64,000 nt of DNA from Dactylorhiza incarnata (GCA_033032865.1 JAWHQI010000170.1:3655001-3719000); one strand, 5' to 3'. Shown: positions 12,096 to 23,457, counted from the first letter of the stretch. Notes: generated by a model from the sequence alone, not told the origin. Numbers and translations: made by a program.

Positions 12096-12242
12096 ATTTC
12101 TTTTTATTGTTTTATTTAATTACTATTACGACGAAGTGTGTTTAATGTAATTATAATTGTAAAGTGTGATTTATTTAAAATAATAATAATCAGTGAGCTA
12201 CAGACTACAGTGTGTCGATTAGCGAACAAGTATGAAGCTGCC

Positions 12243-12248
12243 CACGTG
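12243..12248. promoter_or_regulatory. G-box (CACGTG) upstream of BRI1
   Basis: A CACGTG core within cccacgtgtggg lies about 330 bp upstream of the BRI1 ATG. It overlaps a CGTGTG-type BRRE. BZR1/BES1 factors bind such sites in brassinosteroid feedback, so the site suits the gene, but single G-boxes are common. Confidence 0.35.
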
Positions 12249-12249
12249 T

Positions 12250-12729
12250 GGGTATCTAAGGGCGGGATTGTCTTGGTTCACACAATTTTTAATCCTGTCC
12301 AAAGTTTGTTTTCATGTACCATAACGCTTCGCTTCATCCAACCCTTGGAAATCTGATTGAACGGTTATGAATGCTCCGCAATGTTTAAAGCACCATCAAA
12401 CTCCGTGCACGGACGAGATTTTCTTAGATAATAGCGCGGTTACTGCGACTGTCGGAGATAATTTGTCACCCATCGTGAACATGATAGTTTATTGACAATT
12501 TTCTAATTGGAAGCTAATAAATAATTAGGATTATAATTGTGCCAAAATTAAAATTTTAAAGAGCATTTGAGTAGTGGGAATTGTTTTTAAACAACAATTT
12601 GTTAAAAGATCAGACTGAAATTAATTAATGTGCTTAGGCAAATTTTAAATTAAAACAATATTATAAACTAAAACAATATTAAAAAAAAAAGTGGTGTTAA
12701 TAGCGCTCTATTTTTGGATATGTGCATGT
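12250..12729. other. Intergenic DNA upstream of BRI1
   Basis: AT-rich with no gene recognised. It includes poly-A and short AT-repeat stretches near 12650-12690. Confidence 0.5.
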
Positions 12730-12857
12730 AAAAGGAATCTAAAATAACATAACATAAAAAAACCACAGGTATACCTGCACACCGCCCGACTCATGTCCAA
12801 CCCCACTTTCTCGTTCACGAAAATAGGTTCTCCCCCTTCTTCCCGCCAGCGACCCTT
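12730..12857. repeat. 128-bp direct repeat, left copy
   Basis: The segment from 'aaaggaatctaaaataacat' to 'cagcgacccttg' recurs at 13692-13819 with scattered differences. The two copies flank an 834-bp intervening segment. Confidence 0.85.
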
Positions 12858-13691
12858 GGGAATTGGAGTTCAATTGACAATTCCAATTCCATCGTTTGAC
12901 GGTCATAAAATCACTTAGGAATTGGAATTCATTACAATTCCCATAGGAATTGATTATAGAGGAAACTTGCTTCCCTCAATTCCGACCTCACGAGATCTTC
13001 ATTGGTGATTCCCACCCGTACCTGTGCGCCCACGACTCTCCTAAAAAGACGTCGACGCCAACTATATTGTTCGCCCGAGACCGTATTTTTCACCGGGGCG
13101 CGAATTTTTCGTCAGGGAGCACATTTCCCCGGGGAGCGAATTTTTCGCTAGGGCTTGCATTTTTCCCCAGGTCGTGTCTTTTTTTGCCTGGGCGCGGTTT
13201 CTTGCCCGGACGCACATTTTTCGTCCGGGCGCACATTTTTTTGCCCGGGTAAAAAATTCGCGCCCAGGCGAAAAATGTCTGCCCTGGTGGAAAATGCGTG
13301 TCCGGGTGGAAAATGGTCACCATGGAGAAAATGTGTGCTCATGCAGAACCAATGTGCGCCCAAGCAGAAAATGCGCGCCCTGGCAAAAAATAGTTGCCGT
13401 GCAGAAAAATGCGCGCCCCCGCGGAAATTATGCTCCCCGGCGAAAAAATGCGCGTCGAACATAGATTTCTTCATTTCTGATAACCTTGAAGAAAAATATG
13501 GTTTGGTGTATGTAAATATCAATTCCATCGACTGAATTTCAATATGCAGCCGAACATTGGAATTATAAATCCAATTCATGTGACAAAATTCCTGCATTCA
13601 GCCGAACAACAGAATTTGAATCGACTTCAATTTCAATTCCTACGGAAATCAGAATTCCTACATCTCATTTTCTGTCAAACGAACGGAGCCT
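12858..13691. mobile_element. Unclassified insertion rich in 'gaattgga/ttccaatt' ends
   Basis: The segment between two direct 128-bp repeats begins with repeated GAATTGGA/AATTCCAAT motifs and ends with the inverse type (TCAATTTCAATTCC, CAGAATTCC). Next to the right end is CAAACGAACGGAGCC, resembling a MITE terminus. It has no coding potential. Its centre is an inverted minisatellite. It could be a non-autonomous transposon with degenerate inverted ends, but I cannot place its family. Confidence 0.4.
13085..13450. repeat. Inverted minisatellite, degenerate units of about 19-20 bp
   Basis: From 13085 to about 13245 the unit reads like gggcgcacatttttcgcc. From about 13245 to 13450 it is the reverse complement, like ggcgaaaaatgcgcgccc. 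Eight to ten units lie on each side. The ORFs seen here on both strands are by-products of the repeat. Confidence 0.85.
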
Positions 13692-13819
13692 AAAAGAAAT
13701 CTAAAATAACATAACTTAAAAAAACCACGGTATACTCGCACACCGCCCGACTCACATCCGACCCCACCTCCTCGTTCACGAAAATTGGTTCTCGCCCTTC
13801 TTCCTGTTGGCGACCCTTG
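13692..13819. repeat. 128-bp direct repeat, right copy
   Basis: Partner of 12730-12857. It continues past the shared end into a unique sequence (ccctccgccgaccaac). Confidence 0.85.
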
Positions 13820-14279
13820 CAGCCCTCCGCCGACCAACATTCCAGCCGACGAATTGCTCCTCTAGATCGGTAAGAGCTCTTCTTCCGCTCTTGTCTCTTT
13901 TTTAGGGTTGAAAGCTCTCTTTTTTTGTTAGAGTTTTTAATTTTGGCAGTCATTTTTGCAAGAAAATAACCACTAATATTCCTTCGGGATGATCATGTGA
14001 TGAAAATTAATTCGATTTTAGCAAAAAAAATATCTATTTTAATTTTTTGGAAAAAGTAACCACTTCTAATTATTAGTTTTGCTTGTGGTGTTTTGATTGA
14101 TGTTGTGTTATTCAAATGGCTGTGGTGTTTTCATGATAGCTCGTGGAGTTTATCTTTTTAGCAAATGAAATGTGGTGCTTTAGTGATTAAAAAAAGATGT
14201 TTTATTCATGTTTTTTTTTGGTATTTATAGATTAAAATGAAAGTGGAGTAGACATTGTCGTTAGTTGAGCATCAATCTA

Positions 14280-14870
14280 GAAACAGTTCAGTAGGTGTTG
14301 GGTTCCACTTTGTGATAGATATGATATTTACTGGCAAAGAGGACATAGTTAAATGGGCTCGTAACGTTGCTAAATGAGTGAGATTTGTTGTTGTTATTCA
14401 GAAGACAGATAAGCTTAATGGGAGATATAAACCAAGGGTTTTTCTAGGTTTGTGATTGGGGTGGTTCCCCTTGAGATAAACAACATTCAAAGTGTTGGGT
14501 GAAGAAAAATATAAGAAAAACAAGTTCCAAAAGGTGTGTATGTCCATTTTCTTTACTTGGACAGAAAAATGCATGTGTGAAAAGTTGAAGTTAAATGTGA
14601 GTTGCATAATCATGAATTTGTACATCTTTTGGCACACAGTAATGTTGCAAGGCTAAATGAAAATGAACAAAAGATTACTGAAAAAGTGTATGCATCCGGT
14701 GGTGTAAAGCCTCGGAAAAATCTTTCTACTATAAAAAGGAAAAATTCAACAAACTTTTTCGTCATGAGAAAATTTACAATGAGAAGAATAAGTTGTAAAA
14801 GAAGGAGTTGGACGATGAGACTCAAATTTAGTTTCTTTATAAGTGCATTAGGGATGTGAAATACATTAGT
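14280..14870 (+). pseudogene. FAR1/MULE-type transposase N-terminal relic
   Basis: A broken frame on the plus strand reads FTGKEDIVKWARNVAK, a stop, VRFVVVIQKTDKLNGRY. About 200 bp on it reads a cysteine-bearing segment and then VHNHEFVHLLAHSNVARLNENEQ and VKPRKNLSTIKRKNS. This order (WARNVA, FVVVI, HNHE, VKPKNIL..K) is the FAR1-type DNA-binding region plus the start of the MULE transposase of plant Mutator-like elements and FRS proteins. Several stops and frameshifts show it is dead. The catalytic DDE core is not visible. Confidence 0.6.
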
Positions 14871-15062
14871 TATAATCATGTCAATCATGTTAGTAATAAT
14901 TTGGAGAGCCTATTTTTTACTCATCTTACTTTTATTCAACTAAGCAACATGTTTAACGCAAGGTACATAAAACGGATAATTTAACGAAAGCATAAAAAAC
15001 CCTAAAATCACTGTAAACATTTTAACTTTAGCAACGGAAAAAATTCAAGAATGGAGATAGTG

Positions 15063-15450
15063 CAGGTGACTGGATGTTTCATCGTCGAAAGCACATGCAG
15101 ATAGTTGCATTGTCCTGGAGCCTGGAGGTAAAATATTTAAAAGGTCGATTGTAAGTGAAATCGTCGAAGAAGTACTTCCTCGCCGCCGACTTAAGGTGAA
15201 ATGGTTGTCGTCGACGACCTTCTTCCTCTCCTACTGCAGGTGACTGGGCGTTGCGTCGTTGGAGGCCTAAAATCGTGGAATGGTAGTGATGCCGATAGAG
15301 GATATGACTACATTTGCCTGAAGAAGTACTTCATTGCCGCCAACTGGAGGTGAAAATGATTGTTGTCGGCAACCTTCTTACTCGACTAGTGCGTGGACTA
15401 GAGGTTGCGTCATCGGAGATCAAATCGTAGAATGGTAATGACGCTGATAG
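15063..15450. repeat. Tandem repeat, units of about 170 bp (2+ copies)
   Basis: 'gcaggtgactggatgtttcatcg', 'agtacttcctcgccgccgac' and 'gtcgtcgacgaccttcttcc' recur in order as 'gcaggtgactgggcgttgcg', 'agtacttcattgccgccaac' and 'gtcggcaaccttcttactcg', then partly again from about 15390. No function is visible. Confidence 0.7.
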
Positions 15451-15611
15451 AGGAACGAGGGTATAAACCTAAATTATGATATTATATGTTTTCTAATCAA
15501 AATACACCCTAGGGTGCAAAACGCGAGATTATATATATAATGGGATTGTAAAGTGCCAATATTAAACATTTGAGGTGCAAAGTGCCAAAATCCTGAAACT
15601 TGGAACGAGCA

Positions 15612-15930
15612 TGAAAAAATTCACGATACTTCTTTATCTTTTGAGTTGTTCTGCCCGATCGGTCGCTCAAGATCTTTGGTCTTCAACCAGACCCAATGAA
15701 AAGAATTGGATCACTTCTTATGGATTCGTTGAGAATGATTTTGATCTAGTTCATTACTTGTTACTATTCTTACTATTAGAAGTAGAAGACGCTTTGGCTC
15801 TGGCGGGATCCTCACGGACAAAAAAAGATTTCAGTCAGTTTGATAATAATCGAGTGACATTACTTCTTCGGTCGGAACCAAGGAATCAGTTAGATATGAT
15901 GCAAAATGAATCTTGTTCGAAATTCTCAAC
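15612..15930 (+). pseudogene. ycf2: Nuclear copy of plastid ycf2 (NUPT)
   Basis: The open frame contains [21 protein letters not shown], then [36 protein letters not shown] and [17 protein letters not shown]. This is an internal segment of Ycf2, the large plastid AAA-like protein. An extra stretch near YLLLFLL, altered residues, and no plastid sequence on either side show a short nuclear plastid-DNA insertion rather than organelle DNA. It is not expected to be functional. Confidence 0.85.
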
Positions 15931-15989
15931 TTCACGCGTCCCCTTACTCAAAGTAGCAAAACCCTCCTAATATGCTTTGATATCTTCCG

Positions 15990-17720
15990 CTGTCATCTGA
16001 AAGAAAGAGCGAAATCGGAGAAGGGGCTTTGAACCATGAGAGGAATCACTGACGTGGGAGAAGTCGTCGAAGGGAAGCGGCAAGGGTGGGATTGCTTGAC
16101 GCAGACTGGGTGTAGTGCGGGGAGGAGAGCGAAAGAGGAGGAAGGATTGGGCTTATGAATATTTGAGGTGCGAATAGCTAATTTCGGGTTACGAATTAAC
16201 CATCGTTAAATAATAATTATATATAAATATTATATATTTATATATATATATATTCTCTTATTAATGTGGTTCGGCGTGTAGGGCCCAAACCCGAACCGTG
16301 ACACGTGGGCTTGTCCAGGCGGTGAAGGTGACGTACATGGGCCGCACGCGCACGGTGGCATTCGGATTGGTTCAATCATCAGGAGACGACATGCCCAAGC
16401 ACCAACAGTATTCATGCTCGCGTGGATCGAACGGCTAAGAACTAGCCATGTGTCCTCGTTACGACAGCCGATGTCACCACGTGGGAATATCTCGTTCGTT
16501 GCATAGCTGAATAATGTATGGCCTGAGAGCTGGGAATCTACAAATAATTGTACATAACTTTAGGGTAATATTTGGCATTATTTATGCCGTCAGTTATTTT
16601 AAGCGCAAGGCTCGTTTGATTATTCCATTTTTTTTTATAAAATTTTTTATTTTATTTTTTATAAATTTTTTTTGTTAAATTGAGTAATATGTTTAATTAT
16701 TCATTAATTTATCTTTAAGGGTCTCTTTCGGGACGGCGTCGGCAATCGTGAACACAATGATTGGAATCCACAATCATAAATACAGTGGTTAAAAATTACG
16801 GTCGTGAAAACAATTGGCCTGAAATCAAAATTGGAAATGAAACTTCTACTTTCAAAACGCATACTTCACCCTCGTTTTTCTTTCACCACAAACACGCATA
16901 CTTCACAACTTCTACTACACTAATCATATCTCTTCCAATAGAAAACCATATATGAAATCGACAGGGTCAGTGATCGACCTAGCCCTAGTGCTCGAGCACC
17001 TCTTCATCCCCTGCTGCGTTTGCTTCCCCATCACCGATCATAAGGGATGAACCTAGCCGGCCACTCGCTCGATGGTATCGCAGTCAACGAGATGGAAGCC
17101 TGCTGATGATCGGACATCCACCGCCTCCAGGCCTGCTACTTCGCGTCATTCAAATGAGAGAAACAAGAAAATAATGGCGAAGGGGAGAAATCAGACTTCA
17201 ATGGATTGAAGGAGAAAACCTATTTAGTTAAGAGGAAGGGAGCATGGCGAAGGGGAGAAATCGCGGAAGTGCCGGACGAGAAGGTAGAAACTGCGAAAAT
17301 ACGAACGCCAAAACACCCCTCCCCCGATCGCGCATTAACAAAAAAAGACAGAGATGGCGTGTTTTACTATATGTTGACCGGTTGACCATAAAAATAAGTC
17401 ACAATCGCAACGAAACTAAATGCGTGAAATTGTTGTTGAATCCGATAGAGCCTGACTTGTTACGATCGCCTGACACATCTCAAGAGGCATCCTAAGGGCA
17501 AGGGGAAGTCTCTTGAAGTTGGAGACAGTTACTCGCCGTTGTAGCATCAAATTGGATGTAAATCACTAGCAATATGCCGGGAGATCTGCAACACCCCGTG
17601 TTCCCTTGTGATAATTCCAATTACATGTCGTAGGTGCGGTTTGGTGGAGGAAGGGTCGACGCACACTCTTTCGTTGGGTGCACGCACGATAGGAAAATAA
17701 GATTTGAGGCTTTATTTTAA
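15990..17720. other. Intergenic DNA with promoter-like ACGTGG cluster
   Basis: No gene is supported. ACGTG-core elements occur at about 16300-16310 (gacacgtgggc), 16443-16452 and 16476-16485. A short direct repeat 'atggcgaaggggagaaatc' occurs at about 17172 and 17243. A pyrimidine-rich and AT-rich stretch lies at 16620-16710. Confidence 0.5.
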
Positions 17721-17726
17721 GCCTTA

Positions 17727-17950
17727 AGCTCCGTTTGCCTGTGCTTTTTTTTACTCCAGTGAGTTTGGACAAAAACGCCACCACCATAAGATGTATGTTT
17801 GGCATGACAACTGTTACGACCGCCACCAAGAAAAGAAAACTAATTTTGAACATAAAAGTGGATGAAGTTCCTTTGGTGAGGTCGAGCGTTTAGGAACGAT
17901 GGTTCATAACCCCTGCGTTCAAGACCGCCAACACCTTACCAAACGAAGCC
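17727..17950. mobile_element. Harbinger/Tourist-like MITE
   Basis: AGCTCCGTTTGCC... to ...CCAAACGAAGCC, about 224 bp, with the family core (gtatgtttggcatgacaac, ccaccaagaaaag, gaacataaaagtgg, gttcctttggtgaggtcg). A second copy follows directly. Confidence 0.7.
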
Positions 17951-17956
17951 ATGGGC

Positions 17957-18182
17957 GGGCTTCGTTTGGCGCGGCTTATTTGCTTCGGTGAGTTGTGTCG
18001 AAAACACCGTTATCATAGAATGTATGTTTGGCAAGGCAAAGGCTATGACCGTTACCAAGAAAATAAACTAGTTTTGAGCATAAAATGCATGAATTTTTCT
18101 ATGTGAGGTCGGACGCTCATGAACGACGGTTCATGACCACCGCGTTCATGACCGTCGCCACCGTGCTAACCACCGCTTTTTG
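17957..18182. mobile_element. Harbinger/Tourist-like MITE, tandem neighbour
   Basis: GGGCTTCGTTTGGCGCGG start, same internal core in the same orientation as 17727-17950, eroded right end (ccaccgtgctaaccaccgc). A further partial copy is at about 18204-18290. Confidence 0.65.
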
Positions 18183-18306
18183 TAGTACCAAGTAATTTTA
18201 TTTAAACTCTGGTTGGCGTGACTTTTTTTCTCCATTAAAAATACGTCACACCATAGAATATATTTTTTGCATGACAACAAATATCACCAGCATCCACCGC
18301 GATTTA

Positions 18307-19219
18307 GGCTTTGTTTGGCGGGGCGTTTTGAGAGCAGCCAGCCGCTATTTTTTAAACAGCCGCACCAAACATTTTTTTGTCGCCAGCAGTGCAATCCGCC
18401 CCCGCCCTAAAATCGCGCAAATACGGCGATTTGAAGTCGTGATTTTTCCTCGCGATTTTCAGCTGCCACGGAGCGCGTTTGCGAGAGTGCCCCTAGATGC
18501 GATTGATGAGAAGAGAGCCCGACGATCTTCAGGCGCGATTGCGAGAGACGAAGCAGCGCCGGAAGTCCTCGACCCTCCAGCGAGCAAGGAGCAGCGCCGG
18601 AAGTCCTCGTCCCTCCAGCGAGCACGAAGCAGCGCCGATCTCTTCTCGTCCTTCTCCAGATAGCCTCCTTCCTCCTGTTATTCTATTTCTATTTTGCTCT
18701 GTTTTTCTGGATGTGGGAGCATCGACGGGAATATAGATTGTTTGTCGCGTTTTTCTGGAGCATCGACAAGGTAGCTCATGGCTGCTAGCATGAGTTCCCG
18801 TTTAAAGACCAAAAAAAAAGTTCTTTCAACCATTAATAACGCTTATAGTTGGGAATATATATTGATTGCTAGCACGGAATATTTTGCTCTGTTTTTCTGG
18901 AGCATCGACAAGGCATCCATTAGACCATCGGCAAGGAAGCCATATAACGCTTATAGTTGGTAGGGGTTATTAACCATTTAGTTTGGGGTTATTAATGTTT
19001 ATAGTCGGTTACAATCGTCTAAGAACAATCGATCCAAATCCGAATATCACACTGCAACAGCTATTCTTCCAAACAGATTCACAGATTATGCCACCACTCT
19101 GCAAAACACCTGATTATTCCACCACTGCTTCCCACCACTGCTTCTCTAATCGCTGCAGCCGCGACAAACAGAGCATAACCATCGCGTTAGTCACCGCCAC
19201 CGCCGTGCCAAACGGAGTC
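18307..19219. mobile_element. Non-autonomous PIF/Harbinger-like element, 913 bp
   Basis: Starts GGCTTTGTTTGGCGGGGCG and ends CCGTGCCAAACGGAGTC. Both sides have the 3-bp target duplication TTA (18304-18306 and 19220-19222), the PIF/Harbinger signature. The internal sequence includes two duplications (a 47-bp 'agcagcgccggaagtcctcg' unit at about 18560-18640, and 'tttttctggagcatcgac' repeated). There is no transposase. Confidence 0.75.
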
Positions 19220-19222
19220 TTA

Positions 19223-19722
19223 GTTAAAAGAACACTTTTTAAAGTTCGTGCGTATTATTTGGTAAATTAATTTGTGTACTTTGATACACGTGCAGAACTT
19301 TAATCATTTATCTATCTATATATATATATATTGGGAGTTGGGTTTATCTTTGTAGATAATTATTTTAATTATTTATTAAACAATAATACTTTTACATTTA
19401 AGAACTAGTTTTGTGACCAATAGCAGGGGGCGTGCCAACTATTAATGATGGAGGCCTCGGGTGCTGTGTAGTCACGTGCGAGTCACGAGGGAGTCACATG
19501 CGGTGTAGGAGTAGTCTTATCCCATGCTCTTAAATAATTCTATTAAATTTGAGAAGCCAAACATTAAAAATAATATCGTCTTTAATATTTTAATTCTTTG
19601 TTATTTTTTTTTAATTTTTAAATGTATATTATCAATATGGGCGCCCACTCTTCTCCTATTATCATTTAAATTAAATATTTATTTACTTTGTTGATCATGT
19701 AAATTTTACCCGACAAACTTCA
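19223..19722. other. AT-rich intergenic DNA
   Basis: I see no gene. A TA run is at about 19318-19330. Confidence 0.5.
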
Positions 19723-19885
19723 AACAAATTAATAGCGGTCGTGAGCGTGATGACTACGAATCGTTGTTCGTGAATGTCAACCTCACCTAATGAATTTCAT
19801 TAATTTTTATATTCAAAAGTAGCTTTATTTTCTTGAGCGTTATTATCCAAACTCAAGCAAAAATGCCACTCCAAACGGAGCTTAA
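19723..19885. mobile_element. MITE remnant interrupted by a solo LTR
   Basis: Carries the family core in reverse orientation (cctcacctaatgaatttcat, ctttattttcttg, ccaaactcaagcaaaaatgcc) and ends CCAAACGGAGC TTAA. The LTR at 19886 used this MITE end as target. Confidence 0.6.
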
Positions 19886-20631
19886 TGTAAAATCCCATAT
19901 TCGTCGAGTGGGTCCCCAGGTCCCAAATGGTTCAAAAGGCATGCAAGGTAGGTGAAAAAGAGCGATCACACAAGTCAGGAGAGGCAGGGGAGCCTCCTGG
20001 CGAGTGCGAGCCTCATCCGCAAGACACTTGCTTGCTTAGGAGTGCGAATGCGCGGGAGGCTAGGTGAGTGAGGGCGGAACCCCATTCGCCAAGCGAGCCA
20101 GGTATCGGGCGAGTGGTGCCCCTACGGACCACCCGCCCAATGGAATCTAGTGTGCGAGAGGTCGGGCGAGTGGTGCCTTCACGGACCACTCACCCGGAAG
20201 GCTTTAGTGAGGGAATAACTTAAATACCCTTTGTGAGCTGTCAATATCCCTTCAGAACAGCGAAGTTAGCAGACCAATTCGGGGTGCGATTAGTAAAACT
20301 AAAAGACGGATTAACGCTAGCTGCAGACCAGACTAGAAAATCTATAAATAGACTCTTAAGGGCACCTTGGAGGAGACCTGATCTTTTTGACTCTCTCCTC
20401 CTAGCTAGTTTTAGTTGGCTCGTATTGCCCTCCAAGGTGTCCGGTTGAGCATTGATTTGAGAGGAGAAGCTCTCTGAAATCTTTCAGGTGTGTGACGGGA
20501 CCTCCTCGCTACAACTTTTGGTCTATTCATTTTTCTTCATCCACAGTCAAGAATGCAAGTGAGGGAGAAGTAAGTGTGAGCTACACCCTCATGTGAGTCC
20601 AAACTCAAGAGACCAATTGACGATTTTAACA
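19886..20631 (+). repeat. Solo LTR related to the window's Tat-type LTRs
   Basis: The 746-bp LTR runs from TGTAAAATCCC to GATTTTAACA and is flanked by a perfect 5-bp duplication CTTAA (19881-19885, 20632-20636). It shares an ordered set of blocks with the Tat LTR at 42421 read in reverse: 'gttagcagaccaattcggggtgcg', a TATA box CTATAAATAG at 20342, 'gggcaccttggaggaga' and 'gggacctcctcgct'. The upstream half is dense in GCGAG/GGCGAGTGG motifs. No internal region is present, so it arose by LTR-LTR recombination. Confidence 0.85.
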
Positions 20632-20636
20632 CTTAA

Positions 20637-21306
20637 TATTACAAAATTCAAATAAATATAAATTTAAATCGGATGAGTTAGATATGGTTGTTAATCAAAT
20701 TTTCATGCATTTGAATTTATAAAATAATTTATTTATTTTTGTGAATAAATTGATTGATTATTACAAAGTATATTATATTCAATGAATGTTAGGAGACATT
20801 ATGACATTTCATGACAGGGTCAATGAATCCATGAGTGGTTTAATAAATAGATCACTTATAATTAATTATAGAAGAAAAAAAAGGTTTTTAATAAAAAATA
20901 ATCATTTAGAAATTGACAAACTTTAAAGAAAAACATAAACCAATGGCCAGCAAACTTGATTTTGACTAGACTATGTTTCTACTCAATTTCATATTGATGA
21001 GTGGACTATGATGGTTAGCTACTCAATATTTTGATCATGGGGGAAGGCATTTGCAAGTGCTCTCTGAGGAATTTGTGCATCATTTTGTGATCAAAGTATT
21101 TGTTGCCGAGTCATCGTTGCACGTTCAATATGCTGATCGAGAAGACCGCGGGCAAAATATTCAGCCGGTCATAACAATGAAGGTCGTTCTCCAACGCGTG
21201 CCTCTCCGCGCACGAGTCAATTCCCAGCTTCCTTGTGCTTGGTTCTTCTCTAAGTCTCTCTCTCGATTAGTTCGATAATCCTGCTATGTTGGGCGATCAC
21301 CTCCCA

Positions 21307-21338
<32 letters not shown>

Positions 21339-21920
21339 GACATGATTCGATCAATCTAAGATGCACGGGAGGCTTTTTCCGTGTGCGGCTCGGACATGTT
21401 CGGGATTCATCTGGATCCTTCATCCTTGAATACCGACTTTGTTGGCTGCCCCGCCCACAGACAATTCAGAGTCCAACATTCCAGGCCGAGCTGGCCACGT
21501 GGCAACGCATTATTGGGCTTGAGCCTCAGGATGCAGAGAGGACATAAAATATATTATTTTATGACATGAACAGTGAGTCAAGTGCAAAACGCAGTAATTT
21601 TCCTAAACAAAATAGGATGGTTCAATATATATAAATATATATATATATATAGATTTAAAAATGTATTAAAAAAATATCATATCACATGCATTCCCCCATA
21701 TTTAAGCAGTGTTTGTCTCCCCAGTGGGCCAGGCCCCTACAGGCCTACACTATGTAACAACAAATATTAAAGAATGCTGAACTGTGGAGTCAATCTAATC
21801 AACTGTTCACATTTTTTTTCATTTTAGCCTCCCCTCCCCATCATGTCTTCTCTTTCTATCTCTAACTCTCTCTCTCTCTCTCTCTCTCCCTCTCGAATTA
21901 GTATTTTCTCTATTTGAGTC
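20637..21920. other. Intergenic DNA with CAT microsatellite
   Basis: No gene is supported. A (CAT)n run is at about 21306-21337, AT runs at about 21635-21652, and a CT run at about 21864-21886. Confidence 0.5.
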
Positions 21921-21923
21921 TAA

Positions 21924-22135
21924 GGCTTCATTTGGTTCGGCGGTGGCGGATGCAATCGGCGGGTCCAAACGGAGCATTGGAACCGGAGGGGAGGAGGCGG
22001 GGTTCGAAACGCTCCATTTAGGTGTCTTTTCCTCTGTCCGGCGGGTGCAAACGCCACCGGCGCCCGTTTGTTTACCCTCTGTCCGACGGCGTTTGCTCCA
22101 AATGGAGGAGGCGAAACGCCCAACCAAACAAAGCC
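21924..22135. mobile_element. PIF/Harbinger-like MITE with TAA duplication
   Basis: The 212-bp element begins GGCTTCATTTGGTTCGGCGG and ends CCAACCAAACAAAGCC, with TAA on both sides (21921-21923, 22136-22138). Its interior has repeated gcaaacgcc/ggcgtttgc and differs from the foldback subfamily. Confidence 0.8.
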
Positions 22136-22407
22136 TAAATAGATAGTATTTATTTCACGATCCTGATTAATTCATAATTGATCTTTTATATTTTGTTCCA
22201 CAGATTTGATATCCAGTCCGATTTTCAAAACCTTGAGTCTTCAGATTATTAGTATGATCCGAGTCACATATATTGTCCCGGATAAAAAGAACGAATGCAT
22301 CATGCGCATACGATTTTGAAGCATTTTAAAATACCTTTGTTTTTGTAATTTAGAAAGCTTTAGTGGGGGTGTAAATTAATAGGAACTAGTAAATGCATGA
22401 AAATTTA

Positions 22408-22631
22408 GGCTTCGTCTGACGCAGCTTTGTCGGTGATTACCGTGGTGATTATTGACTGTGGTTCGTAACCACTAGACCTCACCTAAGAAACTTCATCCAC
22501 TATTATGTTCAAAACTAGTGATCTTTTCTTTGTGGTGATCATAACCATTGTCAAGCCAAACATACATTCTATAATTGTGTCATTTTTTCATCCAAACTCA
22601 CCGGAGCAAAAAAGCCGTGCCAAACAGAGCC
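22408..22631. mobile_element. PIF/Harbinger-like MITE with TTA duplication
   Basis: The 224-bp element runs from GGCTTCGTCTGACGC to GTGCCAAACAGAGCC. TTA is found on both sides (22405-22407, 22632-22634). It carries the family core in reverse orientation to the copies at 17727 and 17957. Confidence 0.8.
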
Positions 22632-22801
22632 TTAATAGGTTTGAATTAAGTTTGGCAGGGTAGCAATAAACTATTGTGAAGAGGAGAGGGGATGGTGGAG
22701 GGTTTAGGACTCTATATGCTGACAGCTAGCATGTTCATCTGTAAGAGAGCATAAGGAATTAGTCTGTCTATGTGGGGTCCGAATTTGGTGCGTTGAACGC
22801 A

Positions 22802-23020
22802 CCTAATATTAGATGCGTTGAACGGCCAAGATATTCAACATCTTTTAAAATGAAAATCAACGGTTATGATACGGTCGTATCATATGGTCGTGCATACAGT
22901 TGTGATACGGTCGTGCATACAGTTGTGATACGGATGTATTTCCAAAGTTAATACGACCGTATCACAACCGTTGATCAAGGATGTTGAATATCTTGGGCGC
23001 TGAACGCACCTAATATTAGG
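22802..23020. mobile_element. Long-TIR foldback MITE
   Basis: Arms of about 70 bp are inverted. The left arm reads CCTAATATTAGATGCGTTG, GCCAAGATATTCAACATC and TCAACGGTTATGATACGG. The right arm holds the reverse complements. The loop has two copies of 'tcgtgcatacagttgtgata'. No open frame. Confidence 0.75.
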
Positions 23021-23457
23021 TATTGAGGATTTATTTTTAGTCGACTGAGCGTAATTTAATCAGTGCGGATCTGAGCAGTTCGATCAACCGATCGGACGAC
23101 CAGCCGAAAAGACTAAAAAATTAGACAAATTTTAACAGTCCCAGATTTCCGGACAAATCCCGCACCGATCAAACAAACGGCCTACACAAAAATTGCTAAT
23201 AATGGAAATAGAAATGAAAATAGAAATGTGGGCCCCCACATTCCAGCCTGGTTACATAAATTCCAATTTCAGCCAACTCAAAACTTGTCTTTGATTCTCT
23301 GAGAGGTGACGGATGGCATCTAATCCTCCCCTAAGGATTAAAAAATTATCAATCTCTCTCTCCAAATAATTATCAATCAGATGCTTACAGCTAAACCATT
23401 CCAAGAACACGCGCGAAAAGACGTACGAGCCGCCTTTATTCTCACGGTCTCAAGGGC

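Noticed and set aside
13148..13597. 149-aa frame with repeated Phe/Ala/Arg/Gly phrases
   Set aside because: Translation of the inverted minisatellite; frames exist on both strands for the same reason.
18271..18736. Arg/Ser-rich frames of 130 and 79 aa
   Set aside because: They lie inside a non-autonomous Harbinger-like element and arise from an internal 47-bp duplication.
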